A stretch of 64,000 bases of DNA from contig CADCSX010000007.1 of the NCBI GenBank assembly GCA_902805475.1, forward strand, positions 1,240,001 to 1,304,000, written 5' to 3'. Shown piece after piece: positions 13,302 to 26,790 of this stretch. The notes beneath the pieces are model-generated. The model worked only from the letters and a program-made list of their open reading frames with translations, ran no database searches and was not told where the DNA came from. Every line of letters starts with the position of its first letter. Position 1 is the first letter of the stretch. The stretch is from Entonaema liquescens. Lineage: Eukaryota > Ascomycota > Sordariomycetes > Xylariales > Xylariaceae. Both the position numbers and the translations under genes were made by a program.

Positions 13302-16300
13302 TCAAGCACCGATGGGAACGCTCCGCGGTGTAACATCACCGCTACGTTTTCGGGTCAAGTTTTGTTGGGCTTTCGAAGCATTGGCGATCATCTGCAATTT
13401 CTTTCGGAGGGCCGTAAGTCTGCCATTGATCATTTGGATCACTTTAAAAATGAGTTAGTCGCTACATTCTATTTTACGAGTTGGGAATACATACTCTTAT
13501 GAACGGCTTGCTGGTCATCCGGATTAATGTCAGATGCGCCTTCGCGAATCAAATCACGTTCGACCTTCGAAGACCCTGAGAGTCTGCGTTTTGAGAGGTC
13601 TTCGTCGTTATCAAGCACTGCTTCAAGCATTCGAATGGCGGTTAAATACGACAGTTCACAGCCACTCAAATCTTCGTTGGCAATCTCGTTAATAGCAGCG
13701 GCACGACTCATTTCAAGTGCTCTTTCGTACATTAGCTTCTCAGCGCTAAGACCTGCCGTCAAAACGATGCCTTCGGTGCTTGAGGCACCGGTCGGAAGTA
13801 GTTCCATTTGATGATTTGCCGGGTGGCTTGGGTGGTCCTCCGGAAGCTGCTTCTGGGCTTCGAGAAGCTTTAGTCGTACTACTTCAGCCTTTTCCAGTGT
13901 CTCATTAAACCGTTTACGGACCCACTGGACGGCGGAATTAACCCTCGTTATAAGATTCTGAGCGCTCGTTGCGTCGCGATTAATGACGTGTTGAGTAGAA
14001 CTAGAATCAATGCGATTCCTGCGCGTCCACCAGATATTTGCGATGTCCATTGACCTAGCAAGAAGCGAGAGAGCTTTAACGTAAAGTACCAGAGCCTCCT
14101 CTGAAAGCGATACAATCGCTTCTATAGTTAGACCATCGTCTTCTTCCAGAACCACCTTCTCAGCAGGCACTCCACCCAAGCCATGATCCATCGAAGGCGC
14201 CAATGGGACTAATTGCTTATATTTTACCTCAGCAAAGCCCCAGACAACATCACTCCGTGTGGCATAGTCTTCAATGCACTGAGCAACGCGCAAGTCTTCA
14301 TCAATGGGGCCCCCTTGGCGTCCATCCGTGATATAGCCAGTTGGAGCAGGTGGTGTGGGATATGCTGGGAATGCGTTATATGGGTTTGGAGGCGACGTGC
14401 CTTTGCCGAGTAAGTGCGGTGGATACTTGAATCCGAAAATCCTCAAACTCGCATCTGAAATCGCATTATAAATGGCGGAAGTGGTTGAACTGGGGCTGCC
14501 AGACATGTTCTTCTCGTAGGAACCTCGCCGATAATGTTCAGGTCGTTGCCTACCTTGCGCGATCTGGAGCGCGCTGGATGGCTGCGCAGGAATCGCGCCC
14601 GTGGTTGACGTCGGCACGCCCTGCTGAGTAGCGCGACGAATGATTTGTCCTGATCGGGGAGATGCGGCCTCTGCTTGTGCTCCCTTCGCAGCCAACTCAT
14701 CAGCAAATGCGTTCACCTCAACGTGCTTCTTTTCTACTACAACATAGTCTCGCTCAAAAGCAATCTCCTGCGCAGCTCTTTCTTCTATCGCAGAACGCTC
14801 CGACCTACTCTTCGCCTTCCTGGTTTCTTCATAAGGTGGAGACTGGCCATGAGGATATTTATTAACTGAAGCATTTGATAGTCCACGCTGTCTGCGGTCT
14901 TCATAGGCACCGCGAGTAGGCGCGGAAGTGGAAGGCACATTCTGCGGGCGCCGAATACCAAGGCCCGGTGCGATCTCGTCCCGAGGGGATTGCGTGGTAC
15001 GAGACACACCTTGGACCTGCGGGTCCCGACTCTCGAACTCGGCTGGCGACGCTAGAGGCGAAGACCTTAATGGCCTTTCGCGAGGTGATGCAGAACCATT
15101 CTCCTGACGTATCGCATCCGATTCGGTAGCATAGCGACGATGAGTTGACATACGTCGCGGGATTGAGTTTGACTCGTCGGTCCGTGAGCTGGTGCGAACT
15201 TCTTTCGACGGTTGTCTCTTGATTTTGGGTATGTCGTCTTCCACTAGGCCAGGTATTTCATCCGAAATAACTTGATGACTGAAGAAATCTTCGAAGCTTA
15301 ACCTTTCGACAGGATTACGCTTCAAAAGCGCACGAATCAATGCCTTAATATCCGGTGTCACCTGGCAGTCCCGTGAGAACTTAACTTGCGCATCAGAGCT
15401 TTCAATCTTCCTCAGGAGCTCAACGTGGTTATTAGCTCGGAATGGCGGCCTGCCGGATATCATCTCGTACGCAACAGTGCCAACAGACCACAGATCTGCT
15501 TTTGCGTCGTATCGCTCGTAGCGCAGTATTTCAGGCGCCATGTAGAGAGGAGAGCCGCAGAGCGTCTCTGCTAGAGACGTCGATGGCAGAACACGGGCGA
15601 AACCGAAATCCGCCAACTTCAACATAGGTAGCGATTGTAAGCCAACAGCTGGTATTAACGAATCGTTACTAGCGCTTAGGATAGGGCGGCTATTGTTCGA
15701 CTCTCGAAATAGAGGCGATGGAAGCAGCAGGAGGTTTTGAGGCTTGATATCTCGATGAACAAAATTGCCTTCTCGAAGAAACTTCAAGGCGCTAGCAAGT
15801 TGTTGGAGAAAGTGACGGATGACAACTTCGTGAAGGCCAGCACCAGGAGAGCTGGGGTACTTTCGCGCCATTTCGCGGGTTGGGGGAAATGTTATAAGGG
15901 TCTCTCGCTTCTTTATGAACATTGACAAGTCTCCTAATTCGCAGTATTCCATTATAAGGTTGATATGGGTCGTGGACTCGATGCAGTCATGGAGGGCGAC
16001 AATATGCGGGTGTCGTAAGTTCTTTAGAATTTTGATCTCACTATAGAGGTTATCCTTCAGTTTCTTATTCAACCGAGCGAGTTCGACGGATTTGATTGCA
16101 ACCAAGGCACCTGAAATCTGTGCCATTTCCATTAGCTTAACTGCCACCTTCAGTATGACTCACGATCATGATCAGGGAATCGTGCGACTGGCGCAAATCT
16201 GAGCTATGTGCATCAAAAGAGGCTCTAGTCGTCGCTCCAACGAAAAATACAAATATATCGTGATAAAATATATATATGGTTGGGCGTAGCCTTGGGGATA

Positions 16301-16437
16301 CGAACCTTGTGCTTGCCCATATAAACCTGGGCGAAGCTACCTTTGCCTATCTCGGAACCAATGATGAACTGACCAATGTTATCAGCATTTCGAGCCCGTC
16401 GAGTAGACGAGCCCGTATGCATTCGAGGGTCAGCCAT
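13302..16437 (-). CDS. atg1: Autophagy-initiating serine/threonine kinase Atg1 (ULK1 homologue), 3 exons
   Basis: Kinase that starts autophagosome formation with Atg13/Atg17. Exons are 16306-16437, 13495-16117 and 13302-13441 (2895 nt, 964 residues). The third exon restores the conserved C-terminus: donor GTATGT at 13494 and acceptor at 13442 give continuous frame, whereas reading through would stop within the intron. The glycine loop GKGSFAQV is at residues 31-38, the ATP lysine at about 53, HRDIKPQN from 165, the DFG aspartate at about 214, and APE follows. After a ~300-residue disordered region, the motif YVVV (502-505) matches the Atg8-interacting motif known in yeast Atg1. The C-terminal ~250 residues form the helical Atg13-binding region. 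All catalytic residues are present. The first intron (16118-16305) is 188 nt. Confidence 0.95.
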
Positions 16438-19280
16438 GGCTCCCTGTGTAGGTTGGCTTATGACAGGAAGCTTGGTTAATGCAGCCCGGGGGCTTATAAG
16501 GGAATCGGGATGAGGTCCGTGGCTCGAGTTATCGTCATGTACGCATACAGGCTATGTATGAAGGGATGGGATTGGCGATTTGTCGATGGAAAAGGGGGTA
16601 TAAAAGATACCACAAGGTAAGTCGTTGAGGAAATCGAGAAGAGGAAGCCCAGTTGGAAAGTTCGCGTGTCTCTGAACCAAGACTTAGGTAGGTCAGTTGG
16701 GACCTGGGACGTCAAAGTGGATGTAAATGATGTACTCCGTAGAGGCAGGGTATCCGATAGGTCGGTCGGCGGAGAATCGAGGCCCTTGGGGACAGGAACC
16801 TTGAAAGGCGGGGATGTGTCTGTGTCACCTCGAATGACAAGACACAGGAAGATTTTAGGCCACAAGGGTTACAAGCGATGGAAAGATCTTGTGTCTCGTT
16901 CGCGTTCGTGTTCCTCGACGACCAGACAAGACACTTGCTGGTATCCCAGGTGTTGAACTAGGGGGTGTGGCAAGAAGAAGAGGTAACCGTTGAAGGAGAA
17001 GAGGCAGAAGTAGATCTGTGTCTGTTGTAATGTTCTAATGTAGGTCTACACAAGGGGAGGTCTACCAGAATAGGTATAATACAAGAAACCTGACGTATGA
17101 AACTGTAGGCAGGCTGTAGCTGTATGTAGGTACCTTGTGTAGTAGACAGGGGGTGTGGTTGATGGGTGGATGTGCAGGTTGCAATGGAAGTTGCAAGTTG
17201 CAAGGAAGCAGTCAATGATAGCTGCGAGTTTCGAGAGCGGCAGCTACCTAGAGCTGTAGTTCCGGTACGGGGATAGGATGGATGGAATAAGTACCTAGCT
17301 CTCTCTCTCTCTTTCTAGGCTAACTCCAAAGTTAGGGTGGTCCCCCGTTTGGATTGACCGAAAATCAACTGAATGACTCGGTCTGCACACTAAGATGGGA
17401 TGTACTGTACTCCAGGCTGCGTCCTGTATGTTTCTCTTTTTTTTCTTCTTCTTTTTTTTTTTTCTAAACTCTGTGTCTTCTTGTCCTCTTCTACTGATAA
17501 TTTGATAAGGTGATGACGGGAATGATGTTGTTATTCAAATAAGTACAAAGTTCAGGTTTCGTGTGGTATATGTATAACACAATCCCGCTTTTTTCTTTCT
17601 GACTGGGATTCAGTAGAAGATGATCAATAATAGGTAATTGAATGGGCCTGGGGATAAGATAGATGGGCGATAAGGGTGTTAGTTAATTTAATTATAGGAA
17701 TAAAAAAAAACACAAGTACAGGGAGAAGAGTATTTCCTTAATACTTGGGCGTAGTTAAGGGGGGAGAATATTATAAAAAGTGAAGAAGAATGTAACAGAA
17801 AGGACGAGAGGGAGATGGCGAGAAAGTAAGAAAGTGGTCGAGCTGAGGCGATCTAATCAGAGTTGCTCACGGGACGAAGGAAGACGAGGGATAGGGACGA
17901 GGAGGCAGGTAAGGTACCATTATTTTAGTAAAAGTAAAGTAGAACTCGCGACATGCGATGGTGAACAATGAAGATCAGACTCGTCACCCGTGACTCTTCA
18001 GCATGATAACATTGATAAGGCGCAGAGGCATTGACACCGCGAATCTAATCTAGAAGCCGATTCCGCTAAGCCCAGACCCACTAACTCCCACCGTTTCTAC
18101 CTCCGTCGAGCGAATGAAACATCGAGAAGCTTTTTGCTAATAGATGCTGATACGTGCTGAGGTGCTGGTACCTGTTGTATCCAAGGCGCTAAGTGCTTAG
18201 GTGCTGAGTGCTAAGATGGGTATGTACTTTGCGCTGTGGTGCCATCTTGGAACCTGTGTTAGGTGTACGACAGTACGCGAGTACGATGATAAGTACATGT
18301 ATCTAGGTACCTAAGGTAATGTGATATTGTATCATTGTACCTATATACCTATGTACCTACATATGTAAGGTCCACTATTAGACATGGCTGACATGGATTA
18401 TGAATGGAACCAAGTCCCTCTCTCTCCATTCTCTTACCCCCGTTCAATTGTTCTTGATGCACGCGCCGCGGTACCCACTAGCCATTGATCATCGTTCCAA
18501 ACTTAACCATTTTCTTTGATTCTTCCGAGTCCCATCTGGGGAAGGCGGTCTATTACTCTAGTATTGTTTGCATCTATCTTAAGAGAAACATTTAAGAAGA
18601 ACAAAAAGATGGTTGTTAACACATGTACATAGTAGGAAGGAAAAAGAAGAAAAAAAAAGGGTGACTTATTGGTCCGTGTCAATTCGTGCGATCTCCCCTT
18701 TACCTCCTTATTGTTACTTCTTTGTAGATCCGAGGCCAAGTCGCAAGCAACTATACGCATTGCATCATCAATTGTCGACCGCTTATCTCCCGATTACTTC
18801 GGTATCTTATTGGTATTTTACAACTAACCTAGGTGAAATTCTAATGAGCTTATTTTCCGTCATTCTTTGCACATATCTCTCTGCCGTCTAATCACTCAAT
18901 GATCAATGAGGCTCGGCCGGGAAATATGATGTTTACAAACACAATCATGAGGTGATAGACAATAATCAACTGTACTTGGGACTAGAAAACCCGCCCGAAC
19001 TATGCGTGTCACTAAATAGGTAGTTTATGATGAGAAGCAGCAATGCTTGGTCACAAGGTTTTCCCAATTTGCTGGTGCTCATCTGTAAGGTTTGTAAGGT
19101 TTGGCGCTTATACCGTAGGACAAAAATACAAAACAAAGCAAAGCAACGCAACGATCTGAATCAATTGATAAGGGATAAAACGGCTAAGGACCCTGAAAAA
19201 GGAAAAAAAAAAAAAAAAGGGCGGCTCGTACTTCAATCCGTCTTGTTCCTACCTATCTACCTCTCTATCTACTCCGCGAC

Positions 19281-19306
19281 CGGGAATCGGGAATCGGGAA
19301 TCGGGA
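19281..19306. repeat. CGGGAAT tandem repeat
   Basis: Three to four head-to-tail copies of the 7-bp unit CGGGAAT in noncoding sequence. Confidence 0.7.
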
Positions 19307-19442
19307 TTACATTACCTAGAGGCCTACATAACATGAGATAGGTCAAGATACCAAGTATTATACCAGATATTATTACACCAGGTATTATTGTTTTCTCTTA
19401 TCTGCGATCGCAAAAAATGCATGGTATATTCCGCGAGCCCGT

Positions 19443-19469
19443 GACGCCCGCGACGCCCGCGACGCCCGC
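19443..19469. repeat. 9-bp tandem repeat GACGCCCGC
   Basis: Three perfect consecutive copies of GACGCCCGC, much GC-richer than the surrounding noncoding DNA. Confidence 0.75.
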
Positions 19470-19740
19470 AAAGCCCGTGTTGCTCACGCTAAGGTTGATG
19501 AGTTGTCTTTGAGTCTCGAGCTTTTTGTTTCGATTCGTCAGAGATAATCGTTTGTGCATGCTTCCACAAGTTCTACTACCGAATCTACTAATACAAACTA
19601 ATACACCTACTTTATTCTCGACTACTTTATGAATTAATAGATTAAGAGGTGTCTCTCTTCGTTTTCATATCGCGTAGGCACTGCTACGTTCACGTTGCTT
19701 CAGAGTTCCTTTCCAGATAGATTAATTCTGTAGCTCTCTC

Positions 19741-19770
19741 TGCAACTCTGTCTGCAACTCTGTCTGCAAC
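19741..19770. repeat. 12-bp tandem repeat TGCAACTCTGTC
   Basis: Two full copies and a partial third copy of TGCAACTCTGTC in noncoding sequence. Confidence 0.7.
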
Positions 19771-21173
19771 GTCCGTCTTAGTCTCGCATCGATTTAGGCA
19801 GACCGAAGCTACACACTCTCGGTTCTTGTGGAACCCCCCTGGGCGGTATGCACGTCTTTTCGATCCGAGAACAAATCGGAAACCCGAAAGCCATTGTTTC
19901 CCATTGTTCGTTTGTGACTTGGTCAGATTTAGCATGCTCAAGTAGGTTCGACTTTGGATTCTGACACTCACATTAAGGTCCGGTTCCTGACTTACCCGAT
20001 GGAAGGTAATTTTAACATAAATAGCCTGCAGGGAGCATTTCATTACGAATTCGATGAAACCACCATAGCTTAGGTATCTAAGAAACTAGCTTGCATGGCG
20101 TCTTGCCGCCTCATATTATCGAGTAAGCTGGACAAAAGCAAATAATGATTCAGAACCCCTACATGTATGCATTACATTAACTACCTAACGTAGATTATGT
20201 AGGTGAGTAGATCCAATGGCGCCGCGTAGACCCCTTAGTACATAAATATGCATGAAGGATACATGGAGGCGTATGTATAATACTATAGTAAGGTAGACTC
20301 ATACCGAGCTTCGAACTTCGAGCTGCGAGAGATCGAATCGAAAGCCTGGAAACCGTGGAAAGCATCGAAGAGCTCAAAATGTATCCTGCAACATGCAGGA
20401 TAACTGCAGCCCCCGGGCCACATGAATTTGTGAGACACGTCTACTGCATCAAGCTAAAGCACATGTACATAATGTAGGACTCGGTTGAGCTGGCTAGTCT
20501 AGTCTGCGGCCAAGCCGTCACTCTAGTAGTCACTCTAATTACTCTAATTGACTCTAGTAAAATAGTCATACATAATGAGGTGCAAAGACCTCAAAGTCTG
20601 CCTCGTATCAGCTGTTCCATTAACAGTAATTGCTATGCTTCCCACATTCCCACAAACCACCGTTACCCACACCATGCACATTGCCGCATAGGGTCCCCCG
20701 CATTGCCGACTTGGAACCAGGGAACAGATAATAAACCGCCTTTTTTAGCGCACACGATCCTTTAGTCGCGAGAGACCCCTGCTACCTGTTGCTCTAGGCA
20801 GGAATCTATGATAGCTCTCCGTGTAAGTAGGACCTAAATAGTAATACGTAGTAGTAGTAATAGTAGTAGTACTATAATAGTCCCTAGTTAAAGCAAAGAA
20901 ACAAACCTTGCCGGATATAATTCATACGTATGGCAGGGTTGTAGGATACAACCCTGATGCCCTGATGTTCACCGTTTTACTATGTAGGTAGGTGGTTTCG
21001 CACCCTCTTACCACCCTTTTTCCACTTGTATTCGACGCAGTGCGCCTTGCCAACGAACGGTTGTCGAGATTATGTCTTATGTCCCAATCCAGATGCACAA
21101 GCCAATTCCGTTCCAATTACTTGATACGGACTGAAAAGGCGGGGTGTCGGTAGCGATAATGCGCCGCAAGAAA

Positions 21174-22677
21174 TCAATTCTCCAGTCCGACGTGGACATC
21201 CTCATGTTTCTTCAAATTTGGTAGCTCCTGCAGCGCATCGCCAATAATGGACATGGCCTTTTGAAGTTGCGCTTCCGAAATGACCAACGGCGGTGCGAAC
21301 CGGATGATGTTCCCATGTGTCGGTTTAGCCTGATCTCCGAGTTAGCCCGTGTCTTTACACTGTGTTGCAAAAGTGATGATAAGCGTCTGCTACAAGACTT
21401 ACCAGAAGGCCCTTCTCCTTGAGGAGAAGACAGAGGTCCCAAGCTGAGTGGCCATTGGCCTTTGATTCGTCGATTACGACGGCATTTAGTAATCCCTTTC
21501 CACGGATAGTCTTGATAATTGGCGAATTAAATGATGCTAGACCGTTGCGGAAGATATTACCAAGCTTTTCAGCCTTCTGGGTGAGCTGCTCCTCTTCCAT
21601 GAGCTCGAGAGCACGTATAGAGACAGCGCAGCCTAATGGGTTTCCACCATACGTTGAGCCATGAGTTCCAGGCTCTACAACAAGCATGATCTCTTTACTA
21701 CTGAGGACGCAACTGACGGGATACATGCCACCAGAGATAGCTTTCCCCAAAGTAATCATGTCCGGCTTGATGCCAGCCCATTCAGAGCACAACATCCGAC
21801 CCGTGCGACCGATACCCGTCTGAATCTCATCACAGATCAAGAGTACATTGTGTTTCTTGCAAAGCGCGTGTACTTTTCCCAAGTAATCTTCATCGGGCAC
21901 GACTACTCCAGCTTCTCCCTGGATCGGCTCGACGATGAATGCGGCGGTCTCGCGCCCATGAGCCTCAAGCAACTCCTCCAAGTCTGCCACGTTGTTGTAC
22001 CGAATGGGCTTACCAGTGGAGGGGGATATAGCTCCAATGTTTGGCACGTACGGCCCGTAGTTATCCTTTGACTCTGGATCGGTGGATAGAGTTACCGCCG
22101 TCATCTATCTATGGTATTAGAAAATGCGAGTCACCCCACATGTGGGACAACCTACCGTGCGGCCATGGAAGTTTTCCTCGGCGCCGAACACCAATGCCTT
22201 GCCTTGGGGAACCCCTTTGACTTTATAGGCCCACTTTCGTGCAATCTTGATAGCCGTTTCTACTGCCTCCGCTCCCGTGTTCATCGGCAGGACCATGTCG
22301 TACCCGAACATCGCTTGCACCTTTTCCGCCCATTTGGGAAACACGTCATTGTGAAATGCCCTGGAGCTTAAGGTCAATCTTCCAGCCTGTTCAGTGAGAG
22401 CTTTCACTAGTTCTGGGTGACAATGGCCTTGGTTCACGGCGCTGTATGCGGAGAGGAAATCGATGTAGTGCTTGCCTTCAGGATCCCACACATCAGCACC
22501 CTGCGCGCGAGCGAAGACGACAGGGAGCGGGTGGTAGTTGTGGGCGGCGTATTGGTTCTCTGCCTGAATTGCAGCTTTAGTCGAAGAAGAGTGAAATCTA
22601 GACGACGCCGTCGAGCCGTTCGAACCGTTCGAGCCATTCCCCAGAGGGGTAGTCGAAGCATCTGCGTGAGGAGACAT
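21174..22677 (-). CDS. car2: Ornithine aminotransferase (PLP class III), 3 exons
   Basis: Transfers the delta-amino group of ornithine to 2-oxoglutarate, giving glutamate semialdehyde in arginine breakdown. Exons are 22156-22677, 21403-22104 and 21174-21329 (1380 nt, 459 residues). Exon 1 ends at the conserved NFHGRT, and exon 2 resumes with TLSTDPESKDNYGPY, as in the family. The cofactor aspartate lies in CDEIQTGIGRTG (about residue 266), and the Schiff-base lysine is K295 in LGKAISGGMYP. The last exon supplies the C-terminal HGNIIRFAPPL region. The first ~30 residues are Ser/Gly/Asn-rich with no clear mitochondrial presequence, which fits a cytosolic enzyme as in yeast. Its start faces GPI10 head to head across about 1.3 kb. 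Confidence 0.93.
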
Positions 22678-23961
22678 GGCTTGTTAAAGTAGAGCTAGGA
22701 AGCGAAAAGAAAAAGTGGTAGAAAACAAATTGCGGAAAGAGACAAAACTTGTCTCGAGAGGAAAAAAGAATTGGTTTGGTTAGAAGTCAATCTATTGCTG
22801 GAATAGAATCTTGACTTGAAGGATATCGTCGGTTCTTATAGAAGAAAGAATGTTAAAATTTAGAAAAGAACGGCCAAGACCTTGGAGATATGATATGGTA
22901 AGAGATAAAAGAAATGGTAAGGCGGGGGCGAGTCTGAAGTTCAAGAAGTTATAGTACGTAATAAGGAAGCGTGGACTGATAGCCACTAAACCCCTAAGTG
23001 CAAGTCGAAGCGGCTTGCCCAGTCGCAGCTGCCGCGATGATGACAAGTTTGCCTGGGTTTGAAGTCTCAAAGTTGGTCACATGCGGTGAAGATTCCGGTG
23101 TCTGTTGCCGAAGCAAAGCGGCCTTGACAAGGACAAGGTTAAAGAGTTGGAAGTTAGAATGCTGTTTTTATTACTTTTACCGATTTTATCTTTGGAGCTA
23201 GAGAGAAGTAGGAGGAAGTTAGGTACCTAGGTACTTAATAGTTAAGTGTTATTTTTGTCAGGAAGATAATATAAAAAAAAAAAAAAGCCTTCAGTTAGAT
23301 AAGCTCAGGTAACTACAAGAAAAAAAAATTCAACCATCACTCGTACAAAGAAATGCAAGACCCCGGGTACCGCAAAATATCGAGATTATGACACAGGCGG
23401 CTGCAGTAGAAAAGTGACCGCCGAGCCCGGAGAGGTCACGGATAGCCGAACAATCTTCAATCGGGGGCCAATCAGACGTGGGTTATTTTCAAGTTGGCCA
23501 ATGATTATTGACAGGTATTTTGTTCGTGGGGGTGGTATCCGACGCTGCTGCATCATCCCTTGCCTTGGCGGCGAAACGTAGATTGTGAAGTTATTCATCT
23601 AATGGACTATTAGTGAAATTAGATGAAGTATGCTCTTATCGGATCATACAGCTATACAGCTATCGAAGTGAGCCTCAACCACAGCTGCAGTCAGCTGTCC
23701 GCGCTAAGCATGTATGGATAAAAAGGTGCATAACTTATATGTATACATAAATACGTAATGCACAACACCCAATACGGACAGCTCCGAGAAATCCAGATCT
23801 GGAGAATTACTGCTAACTAAATAACATCAAATGCCAGGTAGCCTCAACTCGCTTCCTCAGGTATTTGTATATGTGTTCTCGACTTTTTATTTTCACAATT
23901 TTTTGCAATTGAGTAATGTGAAATGGATATATAAAAATTGATAAAGATACCAGACTTGAAG
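22678..23961. other. Divergent promoter region, ornithine aminotransferase / GPI10
   Basis: About 1.28 kb between two divergent start codons, so both promoters should lie here. It contains a purine-rich stretch next to the aminotransferase start, an A-run near 23272-23286 and a TACCTAGGTA palindrome at 23224-23233. Short frames within it (for example 23386-23598, -) show no motif. I cannot assign specific operators. Confidence 0.45.
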
Positions 23962-26131
23962 ATGAGCTCAGGGAAGAAAAAGACGAACACCGGAGCATCC
24001 AACGCTTCATCGCAAAATGCTACTAAGAACCGTGCAACTACTATAGCTACTGTTCGAGCTCGGGATGCTCTAGCAGTCATCTTTACTGTTCGTCTCATAA
24101 ACGCGCTCTGCGTTCGTACTTTCTTCCAACCAGATGAATATTTTCAAGCTCTCGAGCCAGCTTGGAATCTGGTATTCGGGGAAGACAGCGGAGCATGGCT
24201 GACCTGGGTGTGTAACTCCCCCTTTTTCAAATCTCCTTCATGATTCATGTTTTATATACTTGGGCAGGTACTTGTTCCAATTGGTAACCTACAGCTAATA
24301 TATCAAAAAAGGAATGGAAACATCAGCTTCGCTCGTCTGTCCACCCTGCTGTGTTTGCCTTGGGATATTGGATCGTCCAAAATTTCGAAGGGTCAGGGAT
24401 GTCTCCGGTGACTAAAGCTAAATGGCTTCTTGCAGCACCCAAGGTCTTACAGACTGGTTTTGCTGCCTTGAGCGATTGGTATTCGTGGAGACTTGCTGAG
24501 AGATTATACGGCCATGGGAGCGCTGCTGCCTGGTCCGTTGTGAGTGCTCCAGACTTCTCCAAAATCTCCTATACAACAGTGACTCATAATCATGCGTAGC
24601 TGTTGATGGCGTTAGTTAATCCTTGGCAATGGTACACATCGACAAGGACATTTTCGAACTGTTTCGAGACTACTCTAACTGCCATGGCCCTTTATTATTG
24701 GCCTTGGGAGCTTCTGGGCACGGAGGACGACAGAAATGCTGAGTCCAAGTACTCATCAATCCCCATCTTGGAGACCTGGGGTCAGATTAACAAGTGAGTC
24801 TATGATCCCAAGAACTATGTCTTTCCATACTAAACCATAGTCGTGTAGTCTCCGATTGTCTTTGATATTAGCCGCATTTGCTGTTCTCTTGCGGCCAACT
24901 AATGTCCTAATCTGGGCGGCTATTGGCACTCTTGTACTAACAAGAGCTACCCTCAACGGGAAATCGCCGCTTACTCTGAGGAACTTCCTTATCATCTATA
25001 GGGAGGTAGTCTTTTGCGGGTACGTAAATCACACCCTACCGTGCCTCTTCCAGCCACTCTAACTATCATAGGTCATTGGTTCTTGGGTTGTCTTTATTAG
25101 CTGACCGTCTATACTATGGAGAGTGGACATTTCCCCCCTTGACCTTCCTGCACTTCAATGTTGCGCAGGATCTCGCAAGCTTCTACGGCGAGAATGACTG
25201 GCATTACTATCTCTCTCAGGGTATACCATTGTTGGGCACTACGATAGCCCCGTTTATTCTGAAAGGGCTATACAAGGCTCTAGACTCAGAGAATTCCAAT
25301 TGGCCGGTTACGACATCAAATGCTTTAAAAGCATTATCCTTCGTGGTTCTCACAAACATATCTGCCTTATCGTTTGTGTCCCACAAGGAAGTTCGGTTCA
25401 TCACACCTCTTCTTCCAGCCTTCCATATCTTAGCTGCACCATATGTTACGTCTTTTTTCACCACATTGTCAGATGCTCCCTCTGTTAGTCCAACACGAAG
25501 ATTGGGGTGGAAGCGAATTCCTTTGCTTCTGGCAGGCCTTCTAGTGAATGCCATCATTGGTGGCTATCTCTCATATTTCCATGCTGCCGCGCCTATCAAG
25601 GTGGTGAACTACCTACGTAACGAATTTGAGAATATTCACCCCAAGCACCTTGCTATCCCGCAACCGGCCAACGTCACTGTGGATCAAGATTTTTCACAAG
25701 AGCTCTTTGCACTTTTTCTGACCCCTTGCCACGCAACGCCGTGGCGTTCTCACCTGGTCTACCCGGCACTACGCGCTCGAGCTCTAACCTGCGAGCCGCC
25801 TCTTCATACCTCGCCAGGGTCTCTACAGCGCCAGGTATACCAGGATGAGACACGTCGCTTTTATGCGGACAAGATTAACTTCTTGAAAGAGCTATGGCCT
25901 AGAGACGGTCCCGGCGAGGACATGGCTAGATATATCATTGGGTACGAAAACATCGGTCCCGCACTACATGAGTACTTTGATCCTTTCGGCCCTGGTAGTC
26001 GACACAAGGTCGAATTGGTACGTGTATGGGAATCGTGGAATGGGCTCTTCACGGATGATGATAGGAAATCGGGACGCTTGGTGGTCTGGGCTACGGGCTA
26101 CTATGATACGACATTGCCCGTAGAACCGTAA
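23962..26131 (+). CDS. gpi10: GPI mannosyltransferase 3 (Gpi10/PIG-B, GT22), 5 exons
   Basis: Adds the third mannose to the glycosylphosphatidylinositol anchor precursor on the lumenal side of the ER, using dolichol-phosphate mannose. Exons are 23962-24207, 24312-24539, 24600-24793, 24849-25019 and 25072-26131 (1899 nt, 632 residues; yeast Gpi10 is of similar size). The GT22 hallmark FFQPDEYFQ sits at residues 54-62, the acidic pair being the likely catalytic site, followed by LEPAW. HKEVRFI in the last exon is the other conserved signature. Many hydrophobic segments lie between them. ATG 23962 is the first ATG in this frame; the open frame extends slightly upstream only through non-ATG codons. 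It converges with cullin 4. Confidence 0.92.
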
Positions 26132-26790
26132 ATAAGGAGTTCGCCGCAGGCCATTTGGCAATTTGGATATTTGGGGTGATATACATGTAGTATAAGATTT
26201 CGTCATCTAACAAAAGAAAACCCATACGTTATAGCCTGAATGATATACGATTTCAGTTTCGACTCAATCCCGTGTCATAAAAGTCAGGTTTGCCTTAGGC
26301 CCTTTGGAATCCATAGCCATGTAAATATTTCGTCTGTAGCATTCTACGCATATACCGCATAACACCAAAGTAATGGATTAGTATAGTACGTTCACTTAGT
26401 CGAAGCACATAGTAAAACTCTGCAATTGTGAATAAAATTGGCCCAGCTCGGTGATTACTACAGGTGCTTTCGCGATTTCTATTCTTATTCACGTATTAAA
26501 CGAGTAGTGTCAGCTATCGGACAAGGAGGCCTAGAAAACAAGCAAGTAGCAATGGTCATGATCAAGACTAATACACGCGTGCATTGGTTTTCGTAGATGG
26601 TAGCATATTGAGTCGACATACATTAGCTGTCAAATGCCACTAAACAAGGTCCCAGGTAGTCAACAAAGCTGGTTGATCGTTCTGAACAACACAACTAAGA
26701 TGGTACCTTTAAACCTTGACTAGGTATAGTTCAACAGAGCCCAAGTCTAGTAGCCAACTATCGCATTAATATATGTATGCATGGCCGCAT
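26132..26790. other. Convergent spacer between GPI10 and cullin 4
   Basis: About 660 bases between two converging stop codons. It should contain both 3' untranslated regions. No coding signal, repeat or RNA gene is evident. Confidence 0.5.

Larger units (their letters stand above)
16438..21173. other. 4.7-kb gene-free spacer between ATG1 start and aminotransferase stop
   Basis: No frame here shows a recognisable domain. The part next to 16438 should be the ATG1 promoter and leader. The stretch holds a CT-rich run (17298-17319), T- and A-rich tracts near 17440-17463 and 19200-19218, several short tandem repeats (19281-19306, 19443-19469, 19741-19770) and many GTACCTA-type fragments. A 117-codon minus frame at 19690-20043 owes part of its apparent protein repeat to the 12-bp tandem repeat and is probably not a gene. 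Confidence 0.45.
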
